Of a stretch of 64,000 nucleotides of DNA, positions 1 to 10,770 are shown piece by piece. How positions within the stretch are numbered: the first letter of the stretch is position 1; every line of letters starts with the position of its first letter. The position numbers and the translations under genes were made by a program. Source of the DNA: Sorghum bicolor (lineage: Eukaryota > Streptophyta > Magnoliopsida > Poales > Poaceae). The notes beneath the pieces are model-generated. The model saw only the letters and a list, made by a program, of their open reading frames with translations. It was not told the DNA's origin and did no database searches. The stretch is from positions 5,457,306 to 5,521,305 of the forward strand of contig NC_012876.2 in NCBI RefSeq assembly GCF_000003195.3, given 5' to 3'.

Positions 1-327
1 GATAGTTTTAGATATGCCTTATGAGCAGTGTTAACTCTCTGCAAAACTAAAAGAGGAAGAAGACATTTGTATTGCACACTAAAAGGTACGAGCAAAGGTA
101 ACTACTGTTGTTTGCATGTTAGGGGCATCAATAATTATGTTTTACTCCTTATTAATTAGGAGACTTGATTATCTGGATTGTGGCCTTAGAATGCAAACCT
201 AGACAGCCAAATAATGACAATAATCTGAATCTGAGAATGCATTTCTCAAACAAATAACAGTTTACAAGTTACCAATGACACTTAAAAACGTGCTCAGACT
301 TATCTTTTTTTTCTTTTCTCACATCAG

Positions 328-634
328 AGAGGTGGACATCAGGTTGAAGGAACAAGAACATGACCGATCCATTGTGGAATTAAAGGTGAGTTGTACAAAG
401 ATATTGCCTTCTGATTTGCTACATCAATCAGTTTCTATCAATATTATTGTTATTTGTTTTGCTAAATCGATTATTAAGTTCTTGCTATCTCTGTTTCAGG
501 AGCAACACATCCTCTTACATGTATTTTTTCCTGATTACCATACTTTAAATTTGCCCTTGCAATTTTGGTTTCCCAGTTACAATGCTCAGGGAAGAGTTGC
601 AGTTGCTTCAATAGCCCGCCTCCTATGTTGTTGA
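328..634 (+). other. Possible exon pair of an unidentified gene
   Basis: A T-rich tract ends in CAG at 325-327. The 58-bp segment after it (328-385) is open in one frame and highly charged (residues EVDIRLKEQEHDRSIVELK). It ends in AAG followed by GTGAGT, a good plant donor. A second acceptor (TTTCAG) lies at 499, and the frame continues with EQHILLH to a stop near 634. The intron would be 386-499 (114 bp). The charged segment could be coiled coil. I do not recognise the family, and the downstream part is hydrophobic and unconvincing. It may be the end of a gene that begins outside the window, or chance. Confidence 0.25.
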
Positions 635-3121
635 GGTAGTGAAGGTCATGGAGAAATCAAAGGTTCTCATGAAGGGATTTTTTAAAATTCTACTCTACAG
701 TCAGTCCTTCGTATGAATATAATTTCTGCTTAAAGGTATTTATTCTTGCTGTCATATAAACAAAGCTCTAATGATTTATCATTGCTCTCTTGGTTAGGCT
801 TACATGCTACAAGAGTACCCTCCTGCCTCCATTTAACACCTAGAAATGCTAAACAAGTAAAAGAATTATTTGGCCATGGTAATACAAGTATCTTAGATGC
901 CTTGTACAAGTTAGCATCAGCCTCCACATTTTTCTATCTTGGCTGTCACATTGTCGGTATGTGTACTGACAAACAGGCATGGATCTAGCAGTGGGGAAGG
1001 TGGGACTTCAAACCCATCCTTACCCCCTTCACGATGGTGGAGGCCCTCCTAATTTTTTGAAACATGGAAGTGATCAAAGAGGTATTCTAGAGTTCTAAGA
1101 TGATTTGGGCCCCCTCTTGCAGTCCAGTTTGTCTAAAAAATAATTTTACAGATCCCAGATTATTTAAACTGAGTACCAATTGTAAATTTTGTATCTTCTT
1201 GGGACAGCAAATTACAAATGTTTTTGAACTTCTGGTATAAGTTGCTCTTTTCAGTAAAGAGAAGAGCTCCCTGACATTGTTTTGTGGATACATGTTTGGA
1301 GCTGTGATTTATTTGGATGTGGTAGTTTTTTTGCAATACATGTGTTAGAGCCAATTGATTTGGATGTAGTAATTTCTGAGCATTCTTTTTTCTAGCTTTT
1401 GAGGCATCTGTACGTAATGAAAGTTGCATCTGTAGTGATGTAAATACCTATGCTAATTTTCCAATGTAGGAGCAAGTTAAGTGGCATGTGCAATGATGAC
1501 ATACTATTCCTGGCCAACAATCCAGTTTTGTTTCCCACGCCACATTGCTATTTGCAAAAATTATTGTGATTCAGTATTAAGGTATTCTGATGTGTGCTCT
1601 TTCTTTAATTGTTCTCATTTCTGCTCTTTCTTTAATCATTCTTTGATTCTTTACAACTAGGTACGTACCTTATGTGTCTGTTACGAATATGATTTTGAAT
1701 TTCGTTGCAAGGGATGAGTATGCCATTATTTTTGAACTTTAAGGTTCAACTACTGCAGCTAGGTAACTCCTTAGATAGATATGAAATTTGTTTTTTGTTA
1801 TTGTGTGTACTGGCCTTAACTATGTGTTGTTCCATTACAGGTTTGGGTTGTTGTCCCATTGCAGGTTTGGGTTCTCAGACCACGAGCTCAGCCAATTTCT
1901 GAGGTGACATTTTTATTTTTAATATCGCTTTTTGTGACCACTCCTTGTTTATGCAGTATATTGCATATTTTTTTCGCTGTGACTCTAGAGCTGGTTCAGT
2001 TTAGTTGAATCTCATGCGCATATCTTTAAACCTTATGTGTCATTTTGTGATGTCCTGAAGTCCACACTCCGTAGCGTAGTGTCATATGTAACTGACAATA
2101 TTTTATATAGAATGTTACGTGCTCTTTTTTTCTTAAAAAGCTCCGAAATGATTCGTCAATTTTTTCATTGGATTGGTGTACATACAATGGGCCATGTTAT
2201 TTCCAGTACAGTTCAGATCTTTGCATTTTAGTCTCCATGCAAACTGCGCATGAGGTTTACTCCTGCATCTAAAGCTCTCTGAGTTTACCAAAGATATCTA
2301 AAGCTATAGGCTGTTAGGTACAGGTCTCAAGGATATTATAGGCTACAAAAATATAGCCATGGTGCCTCTTGATTTTTCTTCATCTTCAGTGATACTACAC
2401 TATTCTCTTAAGTTGAAGCTACCATGTTTTTTCTAAGCAGGAAACATATTTTATTGTGTTGTTATTAACATTTGCCCCCAGCCTATGTTGCTACTTTCTT
2501 TTGTTGCCCTGCATTTTTGTTGTTGGGTGAAGTATGCCACAACATGCGCGTTCAGTTATAAGATCAGGTTCGTGCCCATACATATGTTGTTGTTGTATAT
2601 AGTTCAAATGAATTTATTGTTTCCTTTTATTGTGCAGGTCCAATGAGAATATAAGGTCAGCGCCTCTCCTCTTAAACTGAAATCTGGAGATCTCTGGAAG
2701 GAAAGTTCTCTGCCTTCATCGCCCTGTCCTGGTGAAAACTATGGAAAGCCAGAAACACCTGTCTTTTGGAACAACATTGCACAAGTCTTCGGAACTTGCA
2801 GAGCAGCGGCGGAGCAATGGCGGTTCAGATTCAAGAAAAAAAAATTGAAACACGTGAGCACAAAGTGGTGTCAAATTTTTGATAGGGCAAGATAACATTA
2901 GCGCCTTCATATCTCATTATGGGTTCAATATCACCTCCCTTTTGATGATGTAAAGAGCAAAATTTTTGTAACTATCCATAAGAGACCGGTTGAGGCCAAT
3001 ATATATATAAAAATCAGGTGGGGAGCGCCTTCCGGCCTTCCCCCATTGACCTGCAAAAAAATCTGGAGATGCACTTTATGCTGATGTGGATGCTTGTTGT
3101 TCATTTGGTTTTTTCTTCCAG

Positions 3122-3189
3122 AATTCCATGGCTACCACTGTGCAACAACTCCTGTGCTGTGAAGATGCACACAGCTACCAATCTGCAAG
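3122..3189 (+). other. Possible isolated exon, product unknown
   Basis: Polypyrimidine tract plus CAG at 3119-3121, then 68 bp open in frame (starting N-S-M-A-T-T-V-Q-Q) ending in CAAG followed by GTATGT, a strong donor. No partner exon could be assigned. It could belong to the same unknown transcript as the 328-634 pair, or be a chance match. Confidence 0.2.
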
Positions 3190-4539
3190 GTATGTGTTGG
3201 ATGAAAAAATGTGCACATCTTTTTCCTTACCTTTAATAGGTGTCTTTCATTTATCTCAATGATAGTACAACCAATTTTTCTCTACCGTATGATAATATTT
3301 CCACAACTACGATACACATAGCTCTAATGGCTGATTTGAATGACAGGTTGCTCTGAGGTTTGAAGTTCTGATAATCTAAATTTATGTCCATGTGTTATTC
3401 TATTTGTGTAGTTTCTGGATTAAATAACCAATTGGAATCATCATAAGCCTTTACAGGACCTGCTCATATGTGCTGAAATGATCCTTCGTCAAATCCTTAC
3501 ATGCAGTGAAAGGCTCCAAAATGAGCCTCATTAGATTTCTCTCCTTCCAGAGCCTCTGCCTGTACTTCTGGGATCAAACTTAGATTCTTTGTACACTACT
3601 ACTAAACATTGATTCTCTCCTAACCACTTTGAAATATATTAAATACCAAGGAACAAGTAGCCTTCTCCACCTATTCCTGAATTAAGCTTATTTGTCATGC
3701 CATCTAAGCATTTAATTTTCTCCAGTTTGGACATGACTTTCAAGATGCACAAGCTAGATAAGAGTACAGAGATTATCACAGGAACATGGTGATTTATCCC
3801 TTACATCAACCAAATCATTGTTGTTTGTGTAGCCCAGGTCAGTCTCTGCCCCCTGTACTATTGTTGCCAGCCAATCAACAATATTTCTGTGGTGAGGTCA
3901 TGTTTGTGCTGAATGCAGCCCTACATTGGCTACTACCTGGTAACATTTTAATTTTTGTTCAGTAGTTTTATTCTTATAGTCAGATGGCCTACACAAAAAG
4001 AGACTACATGAGAGAAAAATAGGTTGCATCTCAAATAGAAGTGATATATCCCCTACCAACCATGAATGATATGAAGTCAATACAGTTCTTAAAACAACCT
4101 CACCATAGTCTATCACACAGATATTTAGGAGACCTAATTATTGTCGCTCCCACAAACCACACCGAAGGAGTAAAGGTAAAACTCTCTTGCTGGGTGATGT
4201 GCAGTGCCATTCAAAGTTAAGAACCTCTTCATCATGAGTGGAAATTTTATATTCTTAAGACTACTTTTCTATAATAATCCGAGTTTACTATTCCTTTTAT
4301 AGTGCATTGTAACCAGCCAAATCCTTTCACTTTACTAAATGTTGGGTAGATGAGAACTTTCCTTCAAAATTTTGACGAAACATTATCTGCTTCCATTTGA
4401 ATCTTGCAAAATAGATAGGGTCAACCTGCAGCTGCCAACTATGGTTACAACCTGTGTGTGCAACACTATGATTTATTCATCCACTTTATCATTATATGAG
4501 CCATCAGACTTCATTCACTCGCGCGCAGGGGCGCGCGTT

Positions 4540-4551
4540 TTCTACTAGTGG
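4540..4551. repeat. CACTA-type terminal motif (possible element end)
   Basis: The 12 bases TTTCTACTAGTG are the reverse complement of CACTAGTAGAAA, a typical terminal motif of plant CACTA transposons. It follows a small GC-rich palindromic patch (CGCGCGCAGGGGCGCGCG). No matching left end with a 3-bp duplication was found upstream, so this may be a relic end or a coincidence. Confidence 0.3.
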
Positions 4552-4792
4552 GAATTGTATTGTGGGTTACCAACATGCATGACTGCATGATCTATAGGCG
4601 TGTGCCTACCACCAAGGTCAAAAAAAAAACACAACAAGTTTTGTTAGGCCACACGCCAAACTGAAATGAGAAAGACGAAGAAGACGACGTTATGCCTGAC
4701 AAGCACCCTGATTTGCGGTGGCAATGGCATGCACACTCCTTTGCTGGACTAACCTTGGTGACCCATATACAGTTGTTTGTATTCCGACGCCG

Positions 4793-4970
4793 TATGAATT
4801 TAGGCTCATGTTTAGATTTTTGGTACGGTAATATTTTTCGTTTGTATTTAATAATTATTGTTTATTAATAAACTAATCAGTTTCAAAAGATTCGTCAAAC
4901 AAATTATTGATAAACTATGTAATTAACTATTTTTATTTTTATTTAATTATTTATACATATATTTGAAGAT
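4793..4970. repeat. Truncated MITE related to the GGCCTTGTTTAG family
   Basis: The stretch from AGGCTCATGTTTAG onward (TTTTTGGTACGGTAATATTTTTCGTTTGTATTT, seen in pieces) resembles the reverse orientation of the family that follows at 4974, including an AAAAGATTCGTC block. Its right half is replaced by AT-rich sequence and has no clean terminal repeat. It abuts the full copy, so two members sit back to back. Confidence 0.4.
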
Positions 4971-4973
4971 TCA

Positions 4974-5216
4974 GGCCTTGTTTAGTTTCCAAAAAATTTT
5001 GCAAAATTTTTCAGATTCCCCGTCACATCAAATCTTTAAACACATACATGAAGTATTAAATATGGACGAAAATAAAAACTAATTGCACAGTTTAGTCGGA
5101 ATTGACGAGACAAATCTTTTGAGTCTAGTTAGTACATGATTGGATAATATTTGTCAAATACAAACGAAAGTGGTACTATTTCTATTTTGAAAAAATTTTT
5201 GGAGCTAAACAAGGCC
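4974..5216. mobile_element. Tourist-like MITE, family A copy 1
   Basis: Element of 243 bp with inverted ends GGCCTTGTTTAG and CTAAACAAGGCC, flanked by TCA at 4971-4973 and 5217-5219. The 3-bp T-N-A target duplication and these ends fit the PIF/Harbinger (Tourist) superfamily. The interior shares long blocks (CACATCAAATCTT, ATGAAGTATTAAATAT, AACTAATTGCACAGTTT) with the copies at 8797 and 10942. No coding capacity. Confidence 0.85.
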
Positions 5217-5729
5217 TCAATGTAACAGAGAATCTTATAAACTTTTGAAATTTTAAAGATAACAAAGCCTTAGTACAGTCACACGCATCTGAAATACGTA
5301 CGCTGTATAGGGTAGTACATAGGAGTACTCTACACATCCATACAGTCACACTCTGAACGGCGCTCGATCGCGCAGTGCGAAAGCGAAACCAACAAACAAC
5401 TGCGAACGAACGACTGGTTGACTGCTGCTGAGTCGCGTCTCGCCTCGCCTCGCCGGAGTGGGTCGCCGTCGAGCCAGCCAGCCAGGCTGTCGGAAAGCGA
5501 GGCCGCAAGTGGGGGAGGGGGTGCGCCGGCGGTGCGCTCCAGCTGGCTCTCATGCATTCCGCTGCCGTCATCCCTCCCGATCATCCCACGCGACACGACA
5601 CTGCATCCATCAACAACGCACAGCTTGCGTTGCGTTGCGTGCTCTGCCCGCGCGGCGCGGCGCCTAATCCTCTTTTTCTTTAGCTCAAAACCGGCGACTA
5701 AATTTCGCGCCAGCCGGCAGCCGGGGGGG
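5217..5729. other. Intergenic sequence, promoter side of the leader at 5.73 kb
   Basis: The left half is unremarkable. From about 5340 the sequence becomes strongly GC-rich with CGCC/GCCG clusters, as in grass promoters. Overlapping open frames on both strands here are a composition effect. No gene called. Confidence 0.5.
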
Positions 5730-5735
5730 TATAAG
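5730..5735 (+). promoter_or_regulatory. TATA box (TATAAG) of a GC-rich plus-strand promoter
   Basis: TATAAG follows a run of seven G in an otherwise GC-rich promoter region. About 25-30 bp downstream begins a CT-rich stretch typical of a plant transcription start. It would drive the leader at 5760-6212. Confidence 0.5.
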
Positions 5736-5840
5736 TAGTCGCCGCCGCCGCCGTCTTCGTCGTCTTCCTCCCCGATCCGCACCTCCCCCGCTCCCCTTTT
5801 TCCTTGACATCACGTTCTCACACCTCATCCACAGCCGATT

Positions 5841-5868
5841 CCTCCTCCTCCTCCTCCTCCTCCTCCTC
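5841..5868 (+). repeat. (CCT)n microsatellite in leader
   Basis: Nine perfect CCT units plus one C. CT-rich trinucleotide repeats are common in grass 5' UTRs. Confidence 0.9.
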
Positions 5869-5961
5869 TGCCCGGGCGGCCGGCTGGCCTCGATCTGCTT
5901 CCACCTCCCGATCGACCGGCTCAATTCCTCCGTCGGTTCGGCCTCTGGCGGCCTGCACGCG

Positions 5962-6075
5962 ATGAACTCTTGCTTCCAGGGCCTATGGAGAGCCATGGCT
6001 GGGGCTCTGCCGCCGCCGCCGTCGTGCTGCCTCGGAGCTGCCGCGTGTAGGTTGCTTGCAACGCAGCAGCTATAG
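5962..6075 (+). CDS. Small ORF / upstream ORF, 37 codons
   Basis: First ATG after the putative start site, with G at -3. It encodes 37 residues beginning MNSCFQGLWRAMAG, followed by four prolines, two adjacent cysteines and a short Ala/Leu-rich tail ending TQQL. I do not recognise it. If the surrounding leader belongs to the DUF1005 mRNA this is an upstream ORF that could limit translation of the main frame. If not, it may be a short peptide gene or a chance frame in GC-rich sequence. No signal peptide or domain is evident. Confidence 0.3.
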   Translation: MNSCFQGLWRAMAGALPPPPSCCLGAAACRLLATQQL

Positions 6076-6212
6076 CAGCTGCGTGACTGCATCGTATCCA
6101 TCAGTCGATCGAGTCCATATCGGCCTCCCTTGGGCGTCGTCTTCTTGAGCGCGGGAACAGAGGCAAGGCAGCAAATCGAAGAAGCCAGTTTTTGAAGAAC
6201 ATAATAGCAAAA

Positions 6213-6991
6213 GGTAAAATTCAGTCCAATTCAGTCTGTTCTGTTTAAGTTCCTTTCCGTTGCTCCTCAACAAAGCCCTTTAATTTTTGGCACAATACAT
6301 GCCTACTACTTTCAGACATAGCCATACATGTATATGTATGTATGTATACTAGTACCAATTCCTTGTGTTATGCATACACATACTTTTTTGGATCATTGGT
6401 ACCTTTTTTTTTTCATTGTAAAACTTGGGAGTGGTTGAGTGAACGAGTTAGGAGATTCATTTTCTTCCAAATAAAAAAAGCAAAGCAATCAGAGGGAGAT
6501 GGAAAGAGGAAGGAGAAAGGAAAGGATGAAGAAAGGGGGCACATGCAGACTACTGACTGAGACCGCGTTATTGCCAGCGCAACTCATTTCTGACTCCCTC
6601 ACACACGTCTTTGCTTTTGGTTCTGGTCCTCCTTTCCATGGTGATGCTGATGCTGGTCCGTCTCTTTTTATCTCCTCCCCTGCCTTTTGCCCGTTGATTA
6701 TCAAAAGGACTGTGATTGATTCCAACAAATCTTCCAACCAATCAACAAAGTTTTGGATGAAAAATATATATAAACTGTAACGAACTCACGCCAACTCTGT
6801 TTGATTCTTTCCACTGTATTTCTCCCCCAATCTACCACCTCAATTCTGGAGCATATGCGCCTAAGGACAGATTCAGTAAGCGAGAATGAACCCAAGAACT
6901 GTTCTTGAATCTTGATCAACCACGATCGGCCATGGATTCGAGTTCAGAACAACTAGCTACTATGTACTACAGAGGGCATGTCACAGTCCGG
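6213..6991. other. Non-coding stretch, possible leader intron and LEA_2 3' flank
   Basis: AT-rich and without a credible coding frame. It would hold the start of the leader intron on the plus strand and the 3' UTR of the LEA_2 gene on the minus strand. A short TATG/TGTA repeat lies near 6320-6350. Confidence 0.5.
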
Positions 6992-7804
6992 TCAGAAGAA
7001 CAAGAACTTGGATTTTGAGTTGCATTTGAACGGGAGCGCGGTGCCGTTAGGCCAGAAGAAGCGCATCTGGCACGCAAGGCGCGTCCACTGGTTGATGGTG
7101 ACGACCCCGGCGACCTTCCAACGCGTCCTGGCCTCCCCTTCCACCTCGAACGGCACGACGCCGTCGCGGAGTGCGGCCTCCATGGCGGCGCTGTCGGCGG
7201 TGCCCAGCGGCGCGCCCTGCGCGCGCGCCACGTACGCCAGCGGCAGGGCGCCCCTGGCCGGGACGCGGAACGTGTCGGCGCGGAGCACCGCGAGCGCGGC
7301 GCCGTCGAACGCGAGGCGGCACTCGAGCCGCGAGAAGGTCGCCGCGGAGTGGGCGTTGCCGTTGCGGGCCTCCACGCGGAGCGAGAGCTGCACGTCGTCC
7401 AGCGCGCCGAGCTGGTCGTACACCAGCGTGTCCAGCCTCGCCGTCGCCGCCGGCACCGCCACGTACGGCGCCCGGGGCTGCAGCAGTAGCACCACCACCA
7501 GGATCGACACGGCGCCCACCAGCACCACCACCGCCAGCACCGTGCACAGCACCGCCGTCGCCCACTGCAGCGCGTCCGACCGGTGCCTCCTCCTGAAGTT
7601 GTACGTCCGCCGAGGCTGCTGCTCGCGGACGCGGAGCTGGTCGTGGTCGTGGGCGCGCCCGCTCCGAGTCGGCGATTCCTCCGTCTGGCGAGCGTCGAGG
7701 TGGCTCCGCTCCGGCTCATGGACGGGGCGCGGGCCATGGGCATGGCTGCCACCACCGCCGCCGCCAGGGGGCTCGCCGCCTCGGGTGGACCACGACGACG
7801 ACAT
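6992..7804 (-). CDS. LEA_2 / NDR1-HIN1-like membrane protein
   Basis: Intronless gene of 270 codons. Residues 1-75 form a Gly/Pro/Arg-rich cytosolic tail ending in a basic patch (RRTYNFRRRHRS). Residues about 82-108 form one strong transmembrane helix (AVLCTVLAVVVLVGAVSILVVV). Residues about 110-270 resemble the LEA_2 fold: the post-membrane APYVAVPAATARLDTL stretch, the VPARG turn, the FEVEGEARTRWKVAG strand and a conserved end with one N-glycosylation site (NGT, near 253) and two cysteines. Length and order fit the 'LEA hydroxyproline-rich glycoprotein'/NHL family. Relatives are single-pass proteins of the plasma membrane, some tied to defence or stress. The longer frame was chosen because it ends in the motif shared with the pseudogene at 14150-14730. 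Overlapping frames on both strands are GC-driven shadows. The exact role is unknown. Confidence 0.85.
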   Translation of the reverse strand: MSSSWSTRGGEPPGGGGGGSHAHGPRPVHEPERSHLDARQTEESPTRSGRAHDHDQLRVREQQPRRTYNFRRRHRSDALQWATAVLCTVLAVVVLVGAVSILVVVLLLQPRAPYVAVPAATARLDTLVYDQLGALDDVQLSLRVEARNGNAHSAATFSRLECRLAFDGAALAVLRADTFRVPARGALPLAYVARAQGAPLGTADSAAMEAALRDGVVPFEVEGEARTRWKVAGVVTINQWTRLACQMRFFWPNGTALPFKCNSKSKFLFF

Positions 7805-7892
7805 GGGAGGCTACAGCGGCGACGACAGCGATGGCCGCCAGCAGCATGCCAGCGTTAAGGAGAGAGGCGAGCTCTGGGCGGAGGGCGGGGGT

Positions 7893-7898
7893 AATATA
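7893..7898 (-). promoter_or_regulatory. Probable TATA box of the LEA_2 gene
   Basis: The minus strand reads GCTATATTAC here, about 90 bp before the LEA_2 start codon, inside GC-rich promoter sequence. Position and composition fit a core promoter. Confidence 0.45.
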
Positions 7899-8796
7899 GC
7901 TAGCTTGGGCACGACGCGGTGCCGTGCGCGGCGTGGCGGCCGGCGACGTGGCCGTTGCCCGGTGCAGGAGGGGTTCGTTCGCGCTGTAGAGGGCAAAGGT
8001 TTGGTATCTCTCCTCCGCACGCTCATTTGTACGACGGAGGAAGCATCGGCGCCGGCCGGCCGGACGGACGGGAGGAAGCTTTGGGCTTCGGTTAGTTAAA
8101 GAAGTGGAAGCAAGGGAGCACGCTATGCCTAGGCTACCTGACTACCTCACTGACAGCCACAGCCATGGAGCCTTCTTTCGCTTCCCTTACCTTAATCATG
8201 GTATCTCTCCATTGATGCTGCTCATGGGAAGATGCCTTGCCTAAGTTGCCTTTGGCAGCCTGGGCTTTTAACAAAACAAAATCGGAATGCTAATGACATT
8301 TCCACTGCTGCCATCATTGCAAAAGCACCCGATGCCTTTTTGCTTTGTGATGCTCTGTTTGTTTAATCAACTTGGTCTTGCTCTTGGTGGTGTTAACAGT
8401 GCCTTTTTGTAGTGCTTTTCGAAACAGTGACTGCCAAAGTGGGAATATACTGGGACTAGCATTCGTCTTTGTGGTATAAAATCTTGTGAAGATTCTAAGG
8501 TTAGACTAAATTCAGTATCTAGTACTACTAGATACCACGAGCCTCAGAAAAAAAAATGTTGCTTTGGCCTGATCCTAGCCAATTTTTTTTCGAAGATCCT
8601 AGCTAAACCTTGTTGGACTAGCTAGAGTTGGATTGTAAATCTGTGAAACAGATACTTCGCTTTGCTCCAATGCACCCATACTTTGCTTCTTTTGCAGAGA
8701 ACCAAGAGTGATCTGCGTATAGATTTTTTTTTTCAAAAACAAAAGAACGTGTAGAACTTTTATTTGAGTATGTTCCATAAAGTTATGCTAAATTCA
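7899..8796. other. LEA_2 promoter side and intergenic DNA
   Basis: GC-rich to about 8100, then AT-rich. No convincing gene. On the plus strand this would fall inside the postulated leader intron. Confidence 0.45.
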
Positions 8797-9040
8797 GGCC
8801 TTGTTTAGATACACCAAAAAAATCCAAAACTTTACAAGATTCCTCGTCACATCAAATCTTGTAACACATGCATGAAGTATTAAATATAGATAAAAAGAAT
8901 AACTAATTGCACAGTTTATCTATAAATCACGAGACGAATCTTTTAAGTCTAGTTACTCCATAATTAAACAATATTTGTTAAATAAAAATAAAAATACTAC
9001 AGTGTCAAAATCCAAAAACTTTTTGCATCTAAACAAGGCC
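8797..9040. mobile_element. Tourist-like MITE, family A copy 2
   Basis: Element of 244 bp with ends GGCCTTGTTTAG / CTAAACAAGGCC and TCA duplications at 8794-8796 and 9041-9043. Same interior blocks as copies 1 and 3. It lies about 300 bp upstream of the DUF1005 start codon and ends about 250 bp before the leader-intron acceptor. Confidence 0.88.
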
Positions 9041-9306
9041 TCAAGAACGTATAGAACTTTTATTTTTGCATGCTTTTTCCTAAGGCGCGCACGTAACCGA
9101 AGATCCAAAGTTCCAGACTTTAAGATCGCTACTAGCTAACAATCATCCTAAAGGTGTCTAGGCTATGTCATTCAGATTTTGTATCACTGGAAAACTGAAT
9201 AGTCACATTATGTGATTGCTCAACCGTTTCTCCTTTCCTGCAATTTATTCATTGATGTAAAATCTGACAGCATGGACGTTCCAAATTTTCAGCAGCAGCA
9301 ACGGCA

Positions 9307-9330
9307 ATGGAGGGAGCTGGTTTGCAGTGA
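9307..9330 (+). CDS. Seven-codon upstream ORF before the DUF1005 start
   Basis: ATG GAG GGA GCT GGT TTG CAG TGA, ending 12 bases before the DUF1005 start codon. It lies downstream of the acceptor at 9290, so it should be in the mature mRNA. A uORF this close could reduce initiation at the main ATG. No protein function is implied. Confidence 0.45.
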   Translation: MEGAGLQ

Positions 9331-9342
9331 CGCGCGCGCGCC

Positions 9343-10770
9343 ATGGATCCCGAGCCATTTGTGCGGCTCTCAGTCGGGCAGCTCGGTCTGAAGCTCCCCG
9401 GCGGGAACGCCAGCAAGGCGGCCGGCCGGCTGTGCGACTGCGAGATCCGGCTGGGCGGGTTCCCGGTGCAGACCGCTCCGGTGCCGCTGATCCACTCCCC
9501 GGCGTTCAACCTGGACCCGTTCACCAACGCGGCGGTCTTCTCCCTCGACGAGTCCGACCTCAGGGCGCTGGCGGCGCCGGGGTGCTTCCGGGCCCCGCGG
9601 ACGTCGTGCCTCGAGGTCGCCGTGTACTACCTGGCCCGCTTCGGCGCTTCTTCTCGCTGCGGCGGCGTCGTCGCTGCCGCCTGCAGGAGGAAGCGGCTGG
9701 TCGGCGTGTTCAGGGTGGAGCTCGCGTCGTCGGAGTGGCGGGACGGCAAGCCCGTGCTGCTCCACCATGGGTGGGCCGGCATCGGCAAGGGGGAGGCCAG
9801 CGCCAGGCCGGAGCTCCACCTCAGGGTGAAGCTGGAGGCTGACCCCCGCTACATCTTCCAGTTTGACGATGACATCGCGCTCAACCCGCAGGTCGTCCAG
9901 CTCCATGGCAGCATCCGGCAGCCCGTGTTCAGCTGCAAGTTCATCCGCGACAGGCGGTAAGAAAAGTGTCTCGATCGTTGGCGATCGATGATTGTTACCT
10001 TCCATGGATGCATCAAGGTTCATCTGAATGCTTTCGTCTCCAATGCAAGCAGGCCGTCTCAGAGTGACCCGTTGGGCGGCGGCGGGCAGTACTGGTCGAG
10101 CTCCAGCAGCGAGGAGAAGGACATGGAGATGGTGAGGCGGGAGAGGAAGGGGTGGAAGGTGGTGATCCACGACCTGTCCGGCTCGGCCGTCGCGGCGGCG
10201 TTCATGGCCACGCCGTTCGTGCCGGCGCCGGGCGGGGACACGGTGGCGCGGTCCAACCCGGGCGCCTGGCTCATCGTGCGCGCCGACACCACGGGGTCCT
10301 CGGACAGCTGGCAGCCGTGGGGTCGGCTGGAGGCGTGGCGCGACGCGGCGGCGGCGAGCGGCGGCAAGGACACGGTGCGCCTGCGGCTGCACCTGCTCCC
10401 GGACCGCCACGACGACTGCGTGCTGGTGTCGGAGGCGCCACTGAGCAGCGACAAGGGCGGGGAGTTCTTCATCGACATGGACAGGCAGGCGCCCTCCGCC
10501 ACGGCGGCGGAGCACTGCGCGGCGAGCCTTGGCGCCGCGTGCGCCGGCGGAGGGTTCGTCATGAGCTGCAGGGTGGAAGGGGAGGCGAGGAGCAGCAGGC
10601 CGTTCGTGCAGCTCGCCATGCGCCACGTCACGTGCATGGAGGACGCCGCCATGTTCGTCGCGCTCGCCGCCGCAGTCGACCTCAGCGTCAAGGCGTGCCG
10701 CCCGTTCCGGAGGAAGCCGAACAAGAAGGCTGGCTCGCCGTCGCCCGACCTTCTCGAGCTCGACACGTAG
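9343..10770 (+). CDS. DUF1005 family protein (two coding exons)
   Basis: Coding exons 9343-9956 and 10053-10770 join across a 96-bp GT-AG intron (donor GTAAGAAAAG, acceptor GCAAGCAG), giving 443 residues. The start MDPEPFVRLSVGQLGLKL is the hallmark N-terminus of the plant DUF1005 family, and 443 residues is a normal family length. Further family-like segments are FQTP-type FPVQTAPVPLIHSPAFNLDPF, an FSCKFIRDRR stretch at the splice junction, GWKVVIHDLSGSAVAAAFMATPFVP, and GAWLIVRADT. The family has no known biochemical role. No transmembrane segment or signal peptide stands out. An acceptor (AAATTTTCAG) at 9281-9290 shows that the 5' UTR is spliced. The very long minus-strand frame across this gene is an antisense GC artefact. 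Confidence 0.9.

Larger units (their letters stand above)
1..4500. other. AT-rich stretch without a recognised gene
   Basis: No open frame here looks like a known protein; the ORFs of 60-90 codons have no recognisable domain and are interrupted by T-rich, intron-like sequence. Two short islands with good splice borders are listed separately (328-634 and 3122-3189). The texture (T-rich tracts, scattered GTAAGT/TTTCAG-like sites) would fit introns or the 3' part of a plus-strand gene starting left of the window, but I cannot name it. Confidence 0.5.
5760..6212 (+). other. Putative 5' leader exon, possibly of the DUF1005 gene
   Basis: CT-rich leader with no ATG before 5962. It contains a (CCT)n microsatellite, a 37-codon ORF, and ends in CAAAAG followed by GTAAAATT, a plausible splice donor at 6213. 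The DUF1005 gene at 9343 has a clear acceptor at 9290 just before its start codon, so it needs an upstream non-coding exon, and this is the best candidate I see. That would make a 3.1-kb leader intron containing the antisense LEA_2 gene. The link is inference; the leader could belong to an independent short transcript. Confidence 0.35.

Noticed and set aside
5330..6101. Minus-strand frames of 129-150 codons in the GC-rich leader region
   Set aside because: Arg/Gly/Pro runs come from CCT/GCC repeats; no domain, and a plus-strand TATA and leader explain the region better.
6967..8099. Long plus- and minus-strand frames overlapping the LEA_2 gene (up to 373 codons)
   Set aside because: Low-complexity Ser/Arg/Ala translations without domains. 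Only the 6992-7804 frame has a transmembrane segment and the tail shared with the pseudogene.
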